From contig CAWHZU010000014.1 of NCBI GenBank assembly GCA_963833885.1, positions 120,249 to 184,248 on the forward strand: a stretch of DNA of 64,000 nt. Reading direction: 5' to 3'. The position numbers and the translations under genes are program-made. Numbering within the stretch: position 1 is the first letter of the stretch; each line of letters starts with the position of its first letter. This document shows positions 33,440-42,651 of the stretch, in pieces. Under the pieces are notes generated by a model. That model was not told the DNA's origin. It saw only the letters and a list, made by a program, of their open reading frames with translations, and did not search any database. Source of the DNA: JASHPR01 sp963833885 (GTDB lineage Bacteria; Actinomycetota; Actinomycetes; Streptosporangiales; Streptosporangiaceae).

Positions 33440-35889
33440 GCGTGATGCTGCAAGACCGCGCAGTTCTTCGCGGTCCGGCCAGCGGCGGTACGGCTGGCCG
33501 GCGGGTCGTGATCCGGTGGGCGAGGCGGCTGCTGCGCCGGGAGTGGCGGCAGCAGATGCTGGTGCTGGCGCTGCTGGTCCTGACCGTCGGCGCTGCGTCC
33601 TTCGGCGTGGCGGCGGCCTATAACCTGGCGCCCCTGCCAAGTCCGCAGCTGGGCTCAGCGGACTACCTGCTGCAGTTCGCCGGGCCCGGTGGCAAGGCCA
33701 TGACGGCAGACATCGCCGCAGCCAGGAAAGCGTTCGGCACCATCGAGGTGATTGGCCACCAGTTCGTGCCCATCCCCGGCTCGGCCCAGTCCGTCGAATT
33801 CCGGGCGCAGAGCCCGGGCGGCCCCTACAGCGGCCCGATGCTCGCCCTGGTGCAGGGGCGCTACCCCTCAGGTGCCGGGCAGGTCGCCGTCACCAGCGGG
33901 CTAGCGCAGGCTCTTCAGGTCCACATCGGCTCCGCGCTGTCCCTGCCCGGACACCACCAAAGGGTGACCGGCATCGTTGAGGATCCCAGCGACCTGAACG
34001 ACCAGTTCGCGCTCGTGCCGCCGTCGGCTGCTGGCCCGGCCCAAGGGATAACGGTCATGCTGGATGCCAGCCCGGCCGCGTTCAGTGCCTTCCGGGACAC
34101 CTTCCATGGCCAGCTGGTGTGGCAGGCGCGCGGCGCCGGCACCCAGGCAGCTGTCGCGGCCGGCGCGCTCGGCGCCGTCACGGTCCTGATGGTGCTGGTG
34201 TCTCTGGTCGCCGCTGCGGCCTTCACCGTTATCGCCGCGCGCCGCCAACGCCAGCTCGGCATGCTCGCGGCCATAGGTGCGACACGACGGCAGCTCCGGA
34301 TGGTCATGGTCGCAGGCGGAACGCTGGTGGGCGTCATCGCCGCCGTCACCGGGGCGGTCATCGGCCTGGCCGCGTGGTTCGTGGCCGCCCCCCACCTGCA
34401 AGTCTCGGCCGGTCACCGGATCGACAGGTTCGCTATTCCCTGGCCCCTGGTCGGTCTGGGCATGCTGCTCGCGATACTGACGGCTGCCGCCGCGGCATGG
34501 TGGCCAGCTCGGGCCGCATCCCGCGTCCCGATCGTCAATGCCCTGTCGGCCCGGCCGCTTGAGCCCAGGCCAGCGCGCCGCTCCGCCATCATGGCCGTCC
34601 CGCTGATCGTGCTGGCCCTAGCCTGCCTCGCGCTGGCCAATCAGACCAGCGGCCCGCTGATCATCGTCGGCGCGCTGGCCATGGCTCTGGGCATCTCGTT
34701 CATCAGCCCGCTGAGCATCCGGCTCCTGACCACGGCCGGCCGCCGGGCGCCGGTGGCGGTCCGGCTGGCCCTGCGTGACCTGGCCCGCTACCAGGCCCGC
34801 TCCGCCGCGGCGCTGGCCGCGATCAGCCTGGCCCTGGGGATCGCCGTCGCGATCATGATCGGCCTGGCCGCGGCCGCGACCCCGGCCAGCGCGGGCAACC
34901 TGCCGGACAACCAGATGCTGATCTGGATCGGCCAGCCCGGCCAGAACCAGCTGGTGCCCATCCGGACGCCTGCCGAGCTCAGCACTCTGGCTGCCGCCGT
35001 ACATAGGATCGCCGGATCGCTGGGCGGCGCCGCCGTGGTCCCCCTCGACATGCCCGTCAACCCGGCCAGCCGACCGCAGCCCGGCGGCCAGCAGCCGGTG
35101 GTCAGCCTGAACGCCCCGGTGGACGGGGCCGTCGGCCGGAACGGCGTCTACCGCTCGTTGGACCTCTACGTCGCCACGCCCGCCGTGCTCCACCTCCTCG
35201 GCATCAATCCCGCGACGGTCGGCCCGGCCACTGGCATCCTCACCGTCCAGGCCGGGCAGGACGTCCTCACCACCATCACCACCAGCACCGAAGCGACGAA
35301 CGTCCAGCGGATCCATGTTCCCGATTACGGCTCTGAACCCACCTCGCTGATCACCGTGAACGGCCTGCGCCGCGAGCACTGGACGCAGATCCGGTCCGGC
35401 TGGATGGTCAGCTCAGCCCGGCCACTGCACGCCGCGCAGATCGCGGCCGCACGCGAGGTCGCCGCCAGGTCAGGCCTGGTCATTGAGTCCAGGAACACTC
35501 AGGCTTCGCTGGCCACGATCAGAACCCTGGCGACCGCCGCCGGGGCGCTGATCGCTCTCGGCGTGCTGGCGCTGACGGTCGGCCTGATCCGCGCCGAGGC
35601 GGCCGGTGACGTGCGCACCCTCACCGCCATCGGAGCCGCCAGCTCGACCCGGCGCACCCTCACCGCCACCACCGCCGGCACCCTGGCGCTGCTGGGCGCG
35701 CTGCTCGGATCGGGTGCCGCCTACCTGGCGCTGGCCGCCGGACACCGCAGCGACATCGGTGTGCTGAGCCAGGTGCCAGTTCTCGACCTCACCCTCACCA
35801 TTGTCGGCGTCCCGGCCGGCGCCGCCCTGGCCGGCTGGATCCTCGCCGGGCGCAGGCCGCCATCCGTCGCCCGGCAGCCGCTCGACTGA
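33436..35889 (+). CDS. FtsX-like ABC permease
   Basis: 817 residues. After an N-terminal helix (QQMLVLALLVLTVGAASFGV) there is a large extracellular domain, then FtsX repeats (VSLVAAAAFTVIAARRQRQL, GMLAAIGATRRQLRMVMVAG). A middle pair of helices, a second extracellular domain and a final FtsX block (LGVLALTVGLIRAEAAGDVR, TLTAIGAASSTRRTLTATTA) follow. This double-module design matches MacB-like exporters and antibiotic-responsive BceB-like systems. A strong hairpin terminator follows the stop by 13 bp. Confidence 0.88.
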   Translation: MSVMLQDRAVLRGPASGGTAGRRVVIRWARRLLRREWRQQMLVLALLVLTVGAASFGVAAAYNLAPLPSPQLGSADYLLQFAGPGGKAMTADIAAARKAFGTIEVIGHQFVPIPGSAQSVEFRAQSPGGPYSGPMLALVQGRYPSGAGQVAVTSGLAQALQVHIGSALSLPGHHQRVTGIVEDPSDLNDQFALVPPSAAGPAQGITVMLDASPAAFSAFRDTFHGQLVWQARGAGTQAAVAAGALGAVTVLMVLVSLVAAAAFTVIAARRQRQLGMLAAIGATRRQLRMVMVAGGTLVGVIAAVTGAVIGLAAWFVAAPHLQVSAGHRIDRFAIPWPLVGLGMLLAILTAAAAAWWPARAASRVPIVNALSARPLEPRPARRSAIMAVPLIVLALACLALANQTSGPLIIVGALAMALGISFISPLSIRLLTTAGRRAPVAVRLALRDLARYQARSAAALAAISLALGIAVAIMIGLAAAATPASAGNLPDNQMLIWIGQPGQNQLVPIRTPAELSTLAAAVHRIAGSLGGAAVVPLDMPVNPASRPQPGGQQPVVSLNAPVDGAVGRNGVYRSLDLYVATPAVLHLLGINPATVGPATGILTVQAGQDVLTTITTSTEATNVQRIHVPDYGSEPTSLITVNGLRREHWTQIRSGWMVSSARPLHAAQIAAAREVAARSGLVIESRNTQASLATIRTLATAAGALIALGVLALTVGLIRAEAAGDVRTLTAIGAASSTRRTLTATTAGTLALLGALLGSGAAYLALAAGHRSDIGVLSQVPVLDLTLTIVGVPAGAALAGWILAGRRPPSVARQPLD

Positions 35890-35901
35890 CTGGCCGACCG
35901 A

Positions 35902-35930
35902 CCGTGGCCGCTCGCGGCGAGCGGCCACGG
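35902..35930 (+). terminator. Strong hairpin terminator after the ABC operon
   Basis: Perfect 13-bp arms (CCGTGGCCGCTCG and its complement) around a 3-nt CGG loop, starting 13 bp after the permease stop. It has no U-tract but is very stable. Confidence 0.78.
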
Positions 35931-36096
35931 AAGTCAGCCGGCGAGCGCGTCCTGCGCGCTGCCGTCGCGGCCGGGCCTCGATCCGATCAGCCCTCGTTCC
36001 GGAAAACAATGAAATCTATCCTTATAGGACCTTTTGATGTGACAGGATCACGGTCGTAGCTGAGACCGGCAAGGGCCGGAACCGATCCGCTGCGCG

Positions 36097-36113
36097 CTGG
36101 CCATCATGGCCAG
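36097..36113. promoter_or_regulatory. 17-bp palindrome upstream of the beta-helix gene
   Basis: CTGGCCAT-C-ATGGCCAG is perfect with 8-bp arms. It ends 23 bp before the ATG at 36137, in the probable untranslated leader. It may be an operator or an RNA hairpin near the ribosome site. Confidence 0.45.
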
Positions 36114-36136
36114 TCATCTACTCAGGGGGCCGCCCA

Positions 36137-37294
36137 ATGTCAGGACGTCGTCGCTGCTGGATGCTCGTCTCGCTCGCTGTGGCCGCGATCGTCGGCGGGG
36201 GGTCCGCCCTCACCGCGGCTGCCGCCCAGGCGGGCGTTGCGCCGGCTGGGGCCCTGGCCGGCGTTGCGGCCAGGCCCGGGAACGTCACCATCTACCTGGC
36301 GCCCGCCTCGCAGGGCGGCAAAGACAGCAACACCGGGCTGACGCTGTCGAGCCCGATCCTCACCCTGGCACACGCACAGCAGGTGCTGACGGGGCTGAAC
36401 CCGACCGGCAACGTCACGATCCGGATCAAGCAGGGCACCTACGTGGCCAGCGCGATCACGTGGTCGTTCTACGTGCCCGGCCACACGGTCTCGTTCATGC
36501 CCGTCAACTACTCCGGTGGCGGGCGGCCGCCGGGCGGGGACCCGGTGTTCGCCGACCCGACGAGCAGCGGCACGCACATCGGCCAGACGTGGTTCACCGC
36601 GGTACTTCCCCCCGCCCCCTCCCCGCTGCACGACGGCGGCAGCACCGGCCTGCGCTTCTATTACCTGACCATCGAGGACTACACCCAGGGCATCTCGTTC
36701 AACGGGCAGGCCGGCCACTCCTGGCACAACTCGACCTTTTACATCCAGCCCAGCACGGGCGTGAACGGCAACGACGTGTCCGGCATGACGTTCCACGACA
36801 TCGGTGACTCGTTCGCGCCCTCGCAGACCGGCTACGGCGCCATCCTGTTCACGGACTCCTCAGACGATGTCATCTCCAATAACACCTTCGACGACCTCTA
36901 TAACTCGGGCGACACGGACCAGCTCCACGCGCTGTACATCACGCACTTCAGCTCCGGGAACACCGTCGACAAGAACCTGTTCGAGAACACCAACGGCGAA
37001 GCCGTCAAGGTGCGGGACCGCAGCAACAACAACGACATCTTCAGCAACACGTTCAAGGCGACCGGTGGCGTCGCCGCCTACCTGGACGATTTCTGCGATC
37101 AGCAGTGCGTGAACGGCGCCAGCCCGAAGAAGTACCGCGAGTGCGCCTCGTACGGCAACCGCTTCGCGGACAACGTCATCGAAACCGGCACCACGTGGGA
37201 TCTGATCCCGGCCGGCAACACCTACGCCGGCGGCGCCGGCTGCTCGATCCCCAGCGGGCAGGAACGCCTGCACACCGCGGGAAACACGAGCTGA
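36137..37294 (+). CDS. Secreted right-handed beta-helix protein
   Basis: 385 residues. A Sec-type signal peptide with an RRR start and an Ala-rich cleavage area ends near residue 45. Then VTIYLAPASQGGKDSNTGLT and SSPILTLAHAQQVL form the N-terminal cap of pectate lyase-like beta-helix proteins. The body is a series of short coils rich in N and G (DDVISNNTFDDLYNSGDTDQ, GNTVDKNLFENTNGEAVKVR, NNNDIFSNTFKATGGVAAYL) with Asn ladders. Four cysteines cluster near the C-terminus (CDQQC, ECASYGNRF, GCSIPS), likely disulfides. A surface polysaccharide lyase or binding role is plausible, but catalytic residues cannot be fixed. Confidence 0.82.
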   Translation: MSGRRRCWMLVSLAVAAIVGGGSALTAAAAQAGVAPAGALAGVAARPGNVTIYLAPASQGGKDSNTGLTLSSPILTLAHAQQVLTGLNPTGNVTIRIKQGTYVASAITWSFYVPGHTVSFMPVNYSGGGRPPGGDPVFADPTSSGTHIGQTWFTAVLPPAPSPLHDGGSTGLRFYYLTIEDYTQGISFNGQAGHSWHNSTFYIQPSTGVNGNDVSGMTFHDIGDSFAPSQTGYGAILFTDSSDDVISNNTFDDLYNSGDTDQLHALYITHFSSGNTVDKNLFENTNGEAVKVRDRSNNNDIFSNTFKATGGVAAYLDDFCDQQCVNGASPKKYRECASYGNRFADNVIETGTTWDLIPAGNTYAGGAGCSIPSGQERLHTAGNTS

Positions 37295-37305
37295 CCGCCA
37301 GGTAG

Positions 37306-39195
37306 CTACGCGGGCTGTGGTTGCCGGTGCCGGATGGTGCCGTCGGCCATGATGTCGCCGCCGGTGCACTGCCACTGGACCTTGCCGCCGTCGAACTGTT
37401 CCTGGTACAGCGACGCGTACACGCCATCCTCGCGCAGCAGGGAGCTGTGGGTACCGGACTCGACCACCCGTCCGGCGTCGATGACGTTGATGACGTCGGC
37501 GTTGACGATCGTGGACAGGCGATGGGCGATGGCGATGGTGGTCCGCGATCCCATGAGGGCATCGAGGGCCTTCTGGACCTCGCGCTCGCTGGCCGTGTCG
37601 AGTGCCGAGGTCGCCTCGTCCAGGATCAGGATGCGGGGATCGTGCAGCAGCACCCGCGCGATGGCCAGGCGCTGTTTCTCGCCGCCGGACAGGCGGTAGC
37701 CCCGCTCCCCCACGATCGTGTCGTAGCCGTCGGAGAACTGCATGATCCGGTCGTGGATGTACGCCGCCCGGGCGGCTTCCTCCACCTCCGCCATGGAGGC
37801 GGCGGGACGGCCGTAACGGATGTTGGCCAGGATTGTGTCGTGGAAGAGGTAGCTCTCCTGGGTCACGAAGCCGATGGCGGCAGCCAGCGATGCCTGGCGG
37901 ACGTGCCGCACGTCGGCGCCGTCGATCTGGACCGAACCGCTGGTGACGTCGTACAGCCGCGGGATCAGGTAGCTGATGGTGGTCTTGCCGGCCCCGCTCG
38001 GCCCGACCAGCGCCACGAGCTGGGCTTGGTCGGCTTCGAAGCTGACGCCCGCCAGCGCGTCCACCGGTGTGCTGGGGTAGCGGAAGTGGACCTCCTGGAG
38101 GGCCACCCGGCCGCCGGTGCTGATCGCCGGCAGATCGACGGCGTCGGGGGCATCGACGATATCGGGCACCACGTCCAGGTACTCGAAGACCCGGTCGAAC
38201 AAGGCCAGAGACGATCGCAGCTCCACCGAGACCTGCAGCAGCTGCCCGACCGGGAAGTACAGGCGCGTCTGCAGCGTGGTGAACGCGACGATGGTGCCCG
38301 CGGAGATGGCATTGCCGTGCGCCAGCAGCAGGCCAGCGATCAGGTACACCGCAGCCGGGGTGATCGACAGGAACGACTGCACGATCGCGTAGAAGCCCTG
38401 GCCGATCATCTGCTGGCGGACTTCCAGGCCGGCCAGGCGCTGATTCTCCTGGTGGTAGCGGGCGGTATCGCGCGCCTGGTTGCCGAACACCTTTGCCAGC
38501 AGCACCCCAGACACCGACAAGGTTTCCTCTGACAGGGCGCTCATCGCCGCCAGCGACTCCTGAGTCAGGCGCGCCACCCGGCGCCGCCGCTCGCCGACCA
38601 TCTTGGTCAGCCAGAAGAACCCCGGCACGGTGAAGACTGCCACGATGGTCAGCTGCCAGCTGAGGATCACCATGGCGACGACCGTGGAGACAAAGGTCAC
38701 GACGTTGGCCAGGATGGTTGAGGCGGTGGTGGTGACCACCGACTCGACACCGCCCACGTCGTTGGCCAGCCGGGACTGAATCTCGCCGGTCTTGGTGCCA
38801 GTGAAAAACGCAAGCGAGAGCGTCTGCAGGTGCGCGTACAGCCGGTCACGCAGGTCCCGCATGACCTGCTGCCCGACCCGGGTGGTCTCGTAGGTCTGCA
38901 GGATGCCGATGGCGCCGTTGACGATCGGGACAACGGCCATGATGGAGACCAGGATGACGAGCAACCGGATGTTGGGGCCGCCATGCACGAACAGGGCCTT
39001 GTTGAACACCACCTGGATCAGCAGCGGGTTGATGATGCCGACCGTCGAGGTCACCACGATCAGCCCGACGACGGCGGCCACCTGTACCCGGTAAGGGCGA
39101 AACAGCGGCACCACCCGGCGGGCGGTGTCCCGGTTCTCGTGGGCGGGCGCAGCCGGGCTCCCGCTAGCCGAAGACAGCGGGCCCGGGGCTGTCAC
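37306..39195 (-). CDS. ABC exporter, fused permease and ATPase (MsbA/type I)
   Basis: 629 residues. Six membrane helices occupy about 30-330 (VAAVVGLIVVTSTVGIINPL and on). The nucleotide-binding domain carries Walker A GPSGAGKTT (about 405), signature LSGGEKQ (about 502), Walker B ILILDEATS (about 522) and the switch His in IAHRLST (about 557). The long C-terminus ends in a short tail (GGDIMADGTIRHRQPQPA). Single-gene exporters of this type homodimerise and move lipids, peptides or drugs out. It ends 11 bp from the convergent beta-helix stop. Confidence 0.9.
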   Translation of the reverse strand: MTAPGPLSSASGSPAAPAHENRDTARRVVPLFRPYRVQVAAVVGLIVVTSTVGIINPLLIQVVFNKALFVHGGPNIRLLVILVSIMAVVPIVNGAIGILQTYETTRVGQQVMRDLRDRLYAHLQTLSLAFFTGTKTGEIQSRLANDVGGVESVVTTTASTILANVVTFVSTVVAMVILSWQLTIVAVFTVPGFFWLTKMVGERRRRVARLTQESLAAMSALSEETLSVSGVLLAKVFGNQARDTARYHQENQRLAGLEVRQQMIGQGFYAIVQSFLSITPAAVYLIAGLLLAHGNAISAGTIVAFTTLQTRLYFPVGQLLQVSVELRSSLALFDRVFEYLDVVPDIVDAPDAVDLPAISTGGRVALQEVHFRYPSTPVDALAGVSFEADQAQLVALVGPSGAGKTTISYLIPRLYDVTSGSVQIDGADVRHVRQASLAAAIGFVTQESYLFHDTILANIRYGRPAASMAEVEEAARAAYIHDRIMQFSDGYDTIVGERGYRLSGGEKQRLAIARVLLHDPRILILDEATSALDTASEREVQKALDALMGSRTTIAIAHRLSTIVNADVINVIDAGRVVESGTHSSLLREDGVYASLYQEQFDGGKVQWQCTGGDIMADGTIRHRQPQPA

Positions 39196-39449
39196 GGCGC
39201 CCGCCAGCAGTCCGGCGGCGTGCCCGGCTCAAGCCCGGCCCCTGCGTACACCTTCATGCCCGGCCTCCTGCGCAGCGCCATACCCCATGATTACCAGCGT
39301 GCCCGTTGGCAAGGTCCTGGACGGGATGAGTGGCGTTCGCCAATCCGGATCATGAACGGGACGAGTGCCGGCTCCATGAAGCCATGATCACGGGCTGGCA
39401 GGTGAAACCACATCACCGAGATCCGGTGACCGCCGCGGAGAAAGGATGG

Positions 39450-40259
39450 TCAGCGGATGGTGTTACCGGCGTCTACCGTCAGGGCAGCGCCGGTGACGTA
39501 GCGTGCTTCCTCAGAGGCGAGCCACAGCACCGCGTTGCTGACGTCGCGCGGGTCGAGCGCCTCGACGGGCAGGCCATTGGTGAAGATGGCGCCCAGTTCG
39601 GGGCTTCGGCTGAGGAACGGCCCGAGGGTCTCTAGGCCGGCGACCATCGGGGTATCGACCCCGGCTGGGTGCACCGTGTTGACCCGGATGTGATGGCCAG
39701 CGAGTTCGTTGGCCAGCGACCGGCAGATGCCGACCACGGCGTGCTTAGCCGCAACGTAAGGGGCGAGGAAGGGCATGCCCTTGAGGCCGGCGGTGGAGCT
39801 GGTGGCGATGATCGACCCGCCGCCGGCGGCGATGAGGTGCGGGACCGCCACGACCATGGTGTTCCAGACCCCGGTCAGATTCGTGTCGATGGTGTCTTGC
39901 CACACCCCCGGGGTGACCTGGTCCCACGACTGCACGGTGTAGATCCCGGCGTTGGCGCAGACGATGTCCAGCCGGCCCAGCTCTGCCACGCCGGCGTCGA
40001 GGGCCGCCCTGAGCGTCGCGGCGTCGCGCACGTCGGCTTTGGCCGCCACGATCCTGCGGTCGAGCGCCTCGACAGCGCGGACGGTCTCGCTGAGCTCGGC
40101 ACGGCCAGACATCGCATAGCGGACCGTCGGATAGTCCTCAAGGATGTCGACGGCAATGATGTCGCAGCCCTCCTCGGCCAAGCGGATCGCGTGGCTGCGC
40201 CCCTGACCCCGCGCCGCGCCGGTGATGAAGGCAACCTTGCCTTCGACCCTTCCTGACAT
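39450..40259 (-). CDS. Mycofactocin-coupled type SDR oxidoreductase
   Basis: 269 residues. The NAD motif is GKVAFITGAARGQGRSHAIR (T-G-x-x-x-G-x-G). NAG is in VCANAGIYTV, with Ser in SIIATSSTAG and Y-x-x-x-K in APYVAAKHAVVG. The insertion after the first beta-strand (VDILEDYPTVRYAMSGRAEL) is the hallmark of the mycofactocin-coupled/carveol dehydrogenase SDR group, which keeps a tightly bound, non-exchangeable NAD. No mycofactocin biosynthesis gene lies in the window. It diverges from the amidohydrolase gene over about 110 bp. Confidence 0.85.
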   Translation of the reverse strand: MSGRVEGKVAFITGAARGQGRSHAIRLAEEGCDIIAVDILEDYPTVRYAMSGRAELSETVRAVEALDRRIVAAKADVRDAATLRAALDAGVAELGRLDIVCANAGIYTVQSWDQVTPGVWQDTIDTNLTGVWNTMVVAVPHLIAAGGGSIIATSSTAGLKGMPFLAPYVAAKHAVVGICRSLANELAGHHIRVNTVHPAGVDTPMVAGLETLGPFLSRSPELGAIFTNGLPVEALDPRDVSNAVLWLASEEARYVTGAALTVDAGNTIR

Positions 40260-40370
40260 CTATTTCCGCCTCTCAGACACCAGCACCGATCGTTCCATCC
40301 TGCGGCTGATGGCGGATGAACCTGCAGGGGGGCCGCGGGGGGTCGCGCTGGCACCGGTTAGCCTGCGGCC

Positions 40371-41582
40371 ATGGGTACCTTGTCGATCATTAATGCTGGC
40401 GTCTTCGACGGTGTGTCTGACGGCCTGGCTGACGGGCCGGTGCATGTCGCCGACGGCCGCATCGTGTCGGTCGGCGGGCCGCCCCAGCCAGCCGACCAGG
40501 TAATCGACGCGCGCGGCGGCACGGTGCTGCCCGGCCTGATCGACGCGCACTGCCACGCCTACGGCATCAGCCTGGACATGATGGCAATTGAGTCGCAGCC
40601 GCTCAGCTACGTCGCGCTGGCCGCCGCCCGGCGGCTGGGCCGGGCGCTGGCCCGCGGGTTCACCACGGTGCGTGACCCGGCAGGCGGGGACGCGGGACTG
40701 GCCCGGGCCATCGCCGAGAAACTCATACCCTCGCCCCGTTACCTGTGGACCGGCGCGGCACTGAGCCAGACCGGCGGTCACGGCGACGCGCGCGGTCCCG
40801 ACAGCGAGACGTGCCCGTGCTATGCGCACGGCTGTGAGGTTGTCGACGGAGTCGACCCGCTGCGCAGGGCGGTCCGGGAACGGTTCCGCCGCGGCGCGCA
40901 CGCGATCAAGATCATGACCTCCGGCGGTGTCATGTCGCTGGCCGACCCGATCCGGATCCCGCAGTACTCCGCCGAAGAGATCCGCGCGGTGACCGATGAG
41001 GCGGCCCGGCGCGGCAGCTACGTCGCCGCGCACGCCTACTCGCCCGAGGCGATACGCCACTCGATCGACAACGGCGTGCGCAGCATCGAGCACGGCAACC
41101 TGCTCGATGCGCCGACGGCGGCGGCGATGGCCTCGGCCGGGGCCTTCCTCGTGCCAACCCTGGCCGCCTATGACGCGATGGAGCGCCGCGGGGAGCAGAT
41201 CGGCATGCCGGCTGTGTCCCGGCACAAAAACCGGGAGGTCCTGGAGTCCGGTCAGCTGGCCGTCGAGCTTGCCCGCGCCGCCGGGGTGAGCATTGGCTTC
41301 GGCACCGACCTTATGGGTCTGCTGGAGGACGAGCAGCTCAACGGCCTGCGCCTGCAGGCCGAGGCAGGCGGGATCTGGACCGCGCTGGCCTCGGCTACCT
41401 CAGTCAACGCTGAGCTGATCGGCCGGCCTGACCTCGGCAAGGTTGCCGAGGGCTGCACCGCCGACCTGCTCATCCTCGGCGGCAACATCTGCGACGACCC
41501 ATCGGTGCTGTGGTCACCCGACAGCCAGCGAACGATCGTGCAGGACGGGCGAGTTATCGCCGACCCGAGAGCGCCTTTTTAG
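40371..41582 (+). CDS. Metal-dependent amidohydrolase family protein
   Basis: 403 residues. The metal-site motifs of the amidohydrolase superfamily are complete: GLIDAHCHAYG (H-x-H), the carbamylated Lys in HAIKIMTSGGVM, the two His in AAHAYSPEAIRH and IEHGNLLD, and the Asp in GFGTDLMG. The closest relatives are the Xaa-Pro/'imidazolonepropionase-like' prolidase-type amidohydrolases of actinobacteria. The substrate is not known. Its last 29 bp overlap the 3' end of the convergent TetR gene. Confidence 0.86.
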   Translation: MGTLSIINAGVFDGVSDGLADGPVHVADGRIVSVGGPPQPADQVIDARGGTVLPGLIDAHCHAYGISLDMMAIESQPLSYVALAAARRLGRALARGFTTVRDPAGGDAGLARAIAEKLIPSPRYLWTGAALSQTGGHGDARGPDSETCPCYAHGCEVVDGVDPLRRAVRERFRRGAHAIKIMTSGGVMSLADPIRIPQYSAEEIRAVTDEAARRGSYVAAHAYSPEAIRHSIDNGVRSIEHGNLLDAPTAAAMASAGAFLVPTLAAYDAMERRGEQIGMPAVSRHKNREVLESGQLAVELARAAGVSIGFGTDLMGLLEDEQLNGLRLQAEAGGIWTALASATSVNAELIGRPDLGKVAEGCTADLLILGGNICDDPSVLWSPDSQRTIVQDGRVIADPRAPF

Positions 41583-42216
41583 GCGTGGGGATCAGGTGCT
41601 GGCCGGTGGGGGTGGCTTCGCTGGTCAGGCGTGCCCGGACGGTTCGGCGGGCGCGGTCGAAGTAGGTGGCGTCGTTGAAGAGGTGGTAGTACCAGTTGGC
41701 TGACAGCAGCGCTGCTTCGAGTTCGAAGGCGAGCTGGCGGGGGTCGGTGGCGGCGGTTAGCTCGCCGTGTTGCTGGGCTTCGGCGGCTGCGTGTTCGAGG
41801 GTGGCCATCCACTGGTTTTGGCAGTGGGCGATGCGGTCGCGGACGGGTCCGGGTGCCTTGCTGTCGAATTCGGCCATGGCGGAGGCGAAGAAGCATCCTC
41901 CGGGGAATACGGCGCGTTCGAGGTAGGACAGGAACGCTTCGCAGAGGGCGTGCAGGCGGGTGATGCCGGTGCCTGCGGCGCAGGCGGGCTCGATGACTTC
42001 CCGCGCGTAGCGGTGGCGGGCTTCCTCGATGGTGGCCAGCTGCAGTTCTTCCTTGGAGCCGAAATGGGCGAACAGCCCGCTCTTGCTCATGGACAGCTCA
42101 CTGGCCAGCCGCCCGATGCTCAGGCCGTCCAGGCCGTCGACGGAGGCGAGGTCTGCCGCAGTTTCCAGGATCGCGGTCCTTGTTCGGGCGCCGCTGGTGG
42201 TGGCACGTCGTGGCAT
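41554..42216 (-). CDS. TetR-family regulator (TetR_C_6-like)
   Basis: 220 residues from the ATG at 42216. The HTH is AADLASVDGLDGLSIGRLAS, then ELSMSKSGLFAHFGSKEELQ. The C-terminal domain has AVFPGGCFFASAMAEFDSKA. It is a paralogue of the TetR at 22397-23014. Two 16-bp operators lie directly upstream. Predicted function is repression of the divergent small gene at 42316 and of itself. Confidence 0.88.
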   Translation of the reverse strand: MPRRATTSGARTRTAILETAADLASVDGLDGLSIGRLASELSMSKSGLFAHFGSKEELQLATIEEARHRYAREVIEPACAAGTGITRLHALCEAFLSYLERAVFPGGCFFASAMAEFDSKAPGPVRDRIAHCQNQWMATLEHAAAEAQQHGELTAATDPRQLAFELEAALLSANWYYHLFNDATYFDRARRTVRARLTSEATPTGQHLIPTPKKALSGRR

Positions 42217-42222
42217 AGCCAC

Positions 42223-42286
42223 ATTGTACAGCACGATCGTTCGTGCTAGCATCATTCTTGATTGGCACGAACGATCGTGCTAATAC
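42223..42286. promoter_or_regulatory. Divergent promoters with twin TetR operators in their spacers
   Basis: The operators GCACGATCGTTCGTGC (42231-42246) and GCACGAACGATCGTGC (42265-42280) are exact reverse complements of each other. On the plus strand TTGATT (42258-42263), 17 bp, then TAATAC (42281-42286) form a promoter whose spacer is exactly the second operator. On the minus strand TACAAT (42223-42228) has the first operator in its spacer. Repressor bound at either site would exclude RNA polymerase. Confidence 0.72.
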
Positions 42287-42315
42287 TCGATGCGTAGCCG
42301 TCAAGGGGGAAACCA

Positions 42316-42651
42316 ATGATGTTCCTCGACTGCCCCGCCTACCTTGACGATGAGGGCGCCGCGCGATGCGGGCTCCCCGCCGAGGTCAGGTGCAGCTACA
42401 CGATGCAATCCACCGGAGGGCCGCTCGACAGTGTGATGATCAGGTGCCCCTCGGGCCACTTGTTCAACGGGCCCCTCGAATTCCTTACCTGGACGAACGG
42501 CGAAGGCCAGGACGTGAGAAGGCCATTCGATCGCGGGCCGGGTTCCGATGTGATGGAGCCAGCCAGCACCTACACGATCATGGCCGAACCCGAGCCGGAC
42601 GGCAGTGTCGCCGGGCGCGGGGAAATCAGGTATGCGGGCGGACGATACTGA
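42316..42651 (+). CDS. Small conserved cysteine-containing hypothetical protein
   Basis: 111 residues. Conserved-looking elements are MMFLDCPAYLDDEGAARCGL, EVRCSYTMQSTGGPLDSVMI and RCPSGHLFNGP. Four Cys and one His (C...C...C...C-x3-H) could bind zinc. Similar small proteins occur widely in actinobacteria without a known role. There is a short GGGGGAAA purine run before the ATG. Controlled by the TetR operator pair upstream, it may be a small stress or detoxification factor. Confidence 0.65.
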   Translation: MMFLDCPAYLDDEGAARCGLPAEVRCSYTMQSTGGPLDSVMIRCPSGHLFNGPLEFLTWTNGEGQDVRRPFDRGPGSDVMEPASTYTIMAEPEPDGSVAGRGEIRYAGGRY

